Source of the DNA: UBA4416 sp035439445
GTDB lineage: Bacteria > Bacteroidota > Bacteroidia > B-17B0 > Aurantibacillaceae
Assembly: GCA_035439445.1 (NCBI GenBank)
Contig: DAORKG010000020.1
Location: forward strand, 1-64,000
DNA length: 64,000 nt
Reading direction: 5' to 3'
Part shown: piece by piece, positions 61,513 through 64,000 of the stretch
Numbering within the stretch: position 1 is the stretch's first letter
Layout of the letters: each line of letters begins with the position of its first letter
The notes under the pieces: generated by a model
The model's input: the letters and a program-made list of their open reading frames with translations, nothing else
What the model was told of the DNA's origin: nothing
Database searches by the model: none
Position numbers and translations under genes: made by a program

Positions 61513-63066
61513 ATGAAAGATTTATTTCGCTTAACAATAATCATATTTCAAATTACCCTTTTTGTAACCACTACTTTTGCGCAAGATCAAACAGAAGAAA
61601 GAATTACCGATTATTTATCGATGGGAAATTATAAAGCGGCTATTCCCTTATATCAAAAGCTGATTAAGAAAAACCCAAACGATCTTGAGCTTAAATATAA
61701 TTTGGGCAAATGTCTTTTAAAAACCAAAGGTAGTCCTAAAGAAATCATTAACTTAATTGAACCTGCTTTACCGGCACTAAAACAAGAAGCAGAACCGTAT
61801 TATTATTTAGGCCAAGCCTATCAGCATGATTTACAATTTGACAAAGCCATTGAATATTATATAAAAGCGAGAATTGATGCCGATAAAAATCTTGCTCCTA
61901 TAGTTGAAAGACAAATAGAAACATGTTTACATGCTAAAGAACTAGTTAAATATCCAATTAATGTTTCGTTTACTAATCTAGGTAGCCCTATAAACACAGA
62001 GTTTCCCGACTACTACCCTATTACGCCGGATGATGAATCTTTGCTCATTTTTACATCTCGTAGAGCAGAGAGACCCGGTGCACGACCTGAGATGGATGGC
62101 TATTATTCTTCAGATATTTTTACCGCAACTCCCAAAGATGGTAAATGGATTGAACCCAAAAGTATAGGAACAAATATTAACACCAAATACGATGAACAAG
62201 CTGTTGGTATAAGTCCTGATGGAAAGAAACTAACAGTTTACATAGACCACATTGATAGTTTAGGTAATTTATACTTAACTGAACCTAATCCAACAACAGG
62301 AGGATATAAAAAAATTGTTCGCTTAGATTCAAAAATTAACGAAGGTTTTGAAACCAGTGGTAGCATGAATGATGCGGGTGATGTATTTGTATTTGCTAGC
62401 AAGCGTAAAGAAGGCGCAGGGGAAAAAGACATCTACATTATCCGTAAACTTAGTAATGGTAAATGGGCAAAACCTCAAGATTTGGGAGAAAACATCAATA
62501 CAAAATACAATGAAGATTTTCCACATCTCAGTAAGGATGGCAATACTCTTTATTTCGCATCAGAAGGACACTCAAGCATGGGAGGTTATGACTTGTTTAA
62601 AAGCGAGTGGAATGATGCTCAAAAAGCATGGAGCGATCCTCAAAATTTAGGTTACCCTATTAACGACACTTATGATAATGAAAATATTTCCATAGTAAGT
62701 GGTGGAGCATATGCATATGTATCAGCTATTAGAGAAGGTGGCTTTGGAGATAGGGATATATATAAAATAAAGTTTAATGACGTTGATACACGTTATTGTA
62801 TTATTACCGGATATGTTACTACCTCAGATTCAAGTGATGTCCCTATCAAGATATCTATATTAGCATCAAAACCTGAAAGTAAAGAAGTTTTAAAATTTGT
62901 ACCAGTTCAAAAAACCGGGAAATACGTTATGGCTCTCACACCAGGCAACTACACCATACTTATAAAAGCCGAAGGATATGAAGAAATTCAAGCCCCTTTT
63001 GTGATTTATGATTTACCATTTCAACCTGAAAGGGCAAAAGATTTTTCACTAAAACGAAAACCTTAA
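61513..63066 (+). CDS. TPR and PD40 beta-propeller envelope protein
   Basis: A 517-aa secreted protein. The frame opens at a TTG (61504) but ATG 61513 gives a signal peptide (MKDLFRLTIIIFQITLFVTTTFAQ). Residues 27-145 hold TPR repeats (GNYKAAIPLYQKLIKKNPNDLELKYNLGKCLLK; FDKAIEYYIKARIDADKNL), about 155-420 PD40-type propeller strands (ISPDGKKLTVY, LSKDGNTLYFASEGHSSMGGYDLFKSEW), and the C-terminus is a carboxypeptidase-regulatory-like domain (CIITGYVTTSDSSDVPIKISI). It resembles OmpA-associated envelope proteins of gliding Bacteroidota without the OmpA domain. TATATTTG at 61499-61506 ends 6 nt before the ATG, suggesting a near-leaderless mRNA. Confidence 0.82.
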   Translation: MKDLFRLTIIIFQITLFVTTTFAQDQTEERITDYLSMGNYKAAIPLYQKLIKKNPNDLELKYNLGKCLLKTKGSPKEIINLIEPALPALKQEAEPYYYLGQAYQHDLQFDKAIEYYIKARIDADKNLAPIVERQIETCLHAKELVKYPINVSFTNLGSPINTEFPDYYPITPDDESLLIFTSRRAERPGARPEMDGYYSSDIFTATPKDGKWIEPKSIGTNINTKYDEQAVGISPDGKKLTVYIDHIDSLGNLYLTEPNPTTGGYKKIVRLDSKINEGFETSGSMNDAGDVFVFASKRKEGAGEKDIYIIRKLSNGKWAKPQDLGENINTKYNEDFPHLSKDGNTLYFASEGHSSMGGYDLFKSEWNDAQKAWSDPQNLGYPINDTYDNENISIVSGGAYAYVSAIREGGFGDRDIYKIKFNDVDTRYCIITGYVTTSDSSDVPIKISILASKPESKEVLKFVPVQKTGKYVMALTPGNYTILIKAEGYEEIQAPFVIYDLPFQPERAKDFSLKRKP

Positions 63067-63086
63067 CTTGTCGGATAATTTCTTTA

Positions 63087-64000
63087 TTAAAACTTAATTC
63101 CCATAATACACACATCATCCACTTGTTCTAAATTTCCTTTCCATTCTAAAAAAGAATTTTGAAAAATTTGTTGCTGTTCTGATAATTCAAGCATGTGACG
63201 TTTTAATATTAATTCGTTCAAAGAGCGGTACTTAAATTTCTTTCCTCTCTCACCTCCAAACTGATCTGCAAAACCATCTGTGTATAAATACAAGCAATCT
63301 CCTTTTTTCAACCGTATACTAAATAACTGAAAATCTTGTACTTTCTCCCCTTTTCCAACAGGCATTCGATCATCTTTTAATAACATTAAATCCTTGTCTC
63401 TAATTAAAACAGGCTTATTATTTGCAGCCGCATATTGCAACTCCATACTTTGAGGGTCGTAACATAACAACACACCGTCAAAACCATCCTTTTGCCCGTC
63501 TTTATTTAAATTATCAATTAAACGCTGACGAACATAATCAAACACTTTATTTGGCTGTTTAATATTTTTTTCGTTGATGGCTTCACTTAAAAAACCAATG
63601 TTCAGCAAACTCATAAAGGCTCCCGGCACACCGTGGCCTGTGCTATCACATAAGGCAAAATAAAATTTACCATCTTGCATGGTGGCCCAGTAAAAATCGC
63701 CACTCACAATGTCCTTTGGGTGATAGTATATAAAATGACCTGGTAAATGCTGTTTCAAAAAATCTTCGTGTGCCAAAAGTGTATGTTGTATGCGTTTGGC
63801 GTAATTAATACTATCTAAAATTTCTTTTTGTTTTTCTTCCACCAATAACTTTTGGTGGTACATTTCATTTTTCTGCAAGTTGATAATTTCTTTTTGTCTG
63901 ACAGATACTTTATATCGCTTGTAAATTACAATAGAGAAAAATGCTACAATGATTAGTATGGCAATAAAACTAACAATAACACCCTCTGTTTTTTTATTTC
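63087..64000 (-). CDS. SpoIIE-domain phosphatase, 5' part beyond the window
   Basis: The frame is open from 63087 through the window edge at 64000, so the gene is partial. The visible part has a membrane helix near the edge (GVIVSFIAILIIVAFFSIVIYKR), a coiled coil (KVSVRQKEIINLQKNEMYHQKLL) and a SpoIIE phosphatase with SGDFYW, DSTGHGVPGAFMS, LLCYDPQ and DGFADQFGG motifs. It is closely related in its C-terminal half to the sensor at 39497-42646 (shared INYAxRIQ, HPKDIVSGDFYWA, DGFDG). Confidence 0.9.
   Translation of the reverse strand, partial: NKKTEGVIVSFIAILIIVAFFSIVIYKRYKVSVRQKEIINLQKNEMYHQKLLVEEKQKEILDSINYAKRIQHTLLAHEDFLKQHLPGHFIYYHPKDIVSGDFYWATMQDGKFYFALCDSTGHGVPGAFMSLLNIGFLSEAINEKNIKQPNKVFDYVRQRLIDNLNKDGQKDGFDGVLLCYDPQSMELQYAAANNKPVLIRDKDLMLLKDDRMPVGKGEKVQDFQLFSIRLKKGDCLYLYTDGFADQFGGERGKKFKYRSLNELILKRHMLELSEQQQIFQNSFLEWKGNLEQVDDVCIMGIKF

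Overview
The window is chromosomal DNA from a member of the phylum Bacteroidota. Four things support this: low G+C; repeated promoter cores of the type TTTG-N18/19-TAnnTTTG (used by the Bacteroidota housekeeping sigma factor); many secreted proteins ending in a type IX secretion (T9SS, Por) sorting domain; and several families typical of the phylum (DUF5916, a Bacteroidota-type U32 peptidase, propeller-Y_Y_Y-SpoIIE sensors). The genus cannot be told from the sequence alone.

Layout. 1-1.9 kb: a tyrosine recombinase, and an antitoxin gene whose RelE/ParE-type toxin partner is broken by three stop codons. 2-11.9 kb: housekeeping genes (metK, ilvE, an M23/LysM murein peptidase, a DUF5916 outer-membrane protein, lpxD, a PP2C/SpoIIE phosphatase, aroE, a LolA-like carrier), then tRNA-Asp.

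11.94-35.09 kb: an integrated element of about 23.1 kb in the 3' end of tRNA-Asp, bounded by a 19-bp direct repeat. Its left end carries a terminator that serves the tRNA; the terminator that probably belonged to the tRNA before insertion lies beyond the right repeat. Both ends hold paired octamers that could be integrase arm sites. Inside, left to right, are: a five-gene left module (an unassigned 249-aa protein, two small membrane proteins, a protein with three KLTKAD repeats, a STAS-like protein) facing a DUF6943-like gene; an orphan RES-domain gene flanked by GC-richer non-coding DNA that looks like structured RNA; a 13-kb cargo operon of six T9SS-secreted proteins, including a 1994-aa M43-type metalloprotease; and a replication/integration module (RecA-fold ATPase, two unknown proteins, HTH excisionase-like protein, tyrosine integrase). 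No relaxase, type IV secretion gene, terminase or tail gene is visible, so how it moves between cells is unknown.

35.1-64 kb: chromosome again. SatD-like protein; ribosomal operon rplM-rpsI-rpsB-tsf followed by pyrH; a large propeller/Y_Y_Y/SpoIIE sensor; two very large paralogous T9SS adhesin-like proteins; a tiny lipoprotein; serC; an outer-membrane barrel; a MacB/FtsX-type permease; a GT-C-like membrane protein truncated by a TGA; an M24 peptidase-like protein; topB; a Crp/Fnr regulator; a YiaA-type protein; queA; a U32 peptidase (tRNA/rRNA hydroxylation family); a TPR/PD40 lipid-envelope-type protein; and the 3' part of another SpoIIE phosphatase running off the window.

Main points of interest: the tRNA-Asp element as a whole (terminator replacement, unusual left module, secretome cargo); the roughly 770-nt structured non-coding region inside it, whose G-U wobbles suggest plus-strand transcription; and several decayed genes (toxin, membrane protein, internally deleted T9SS protein).
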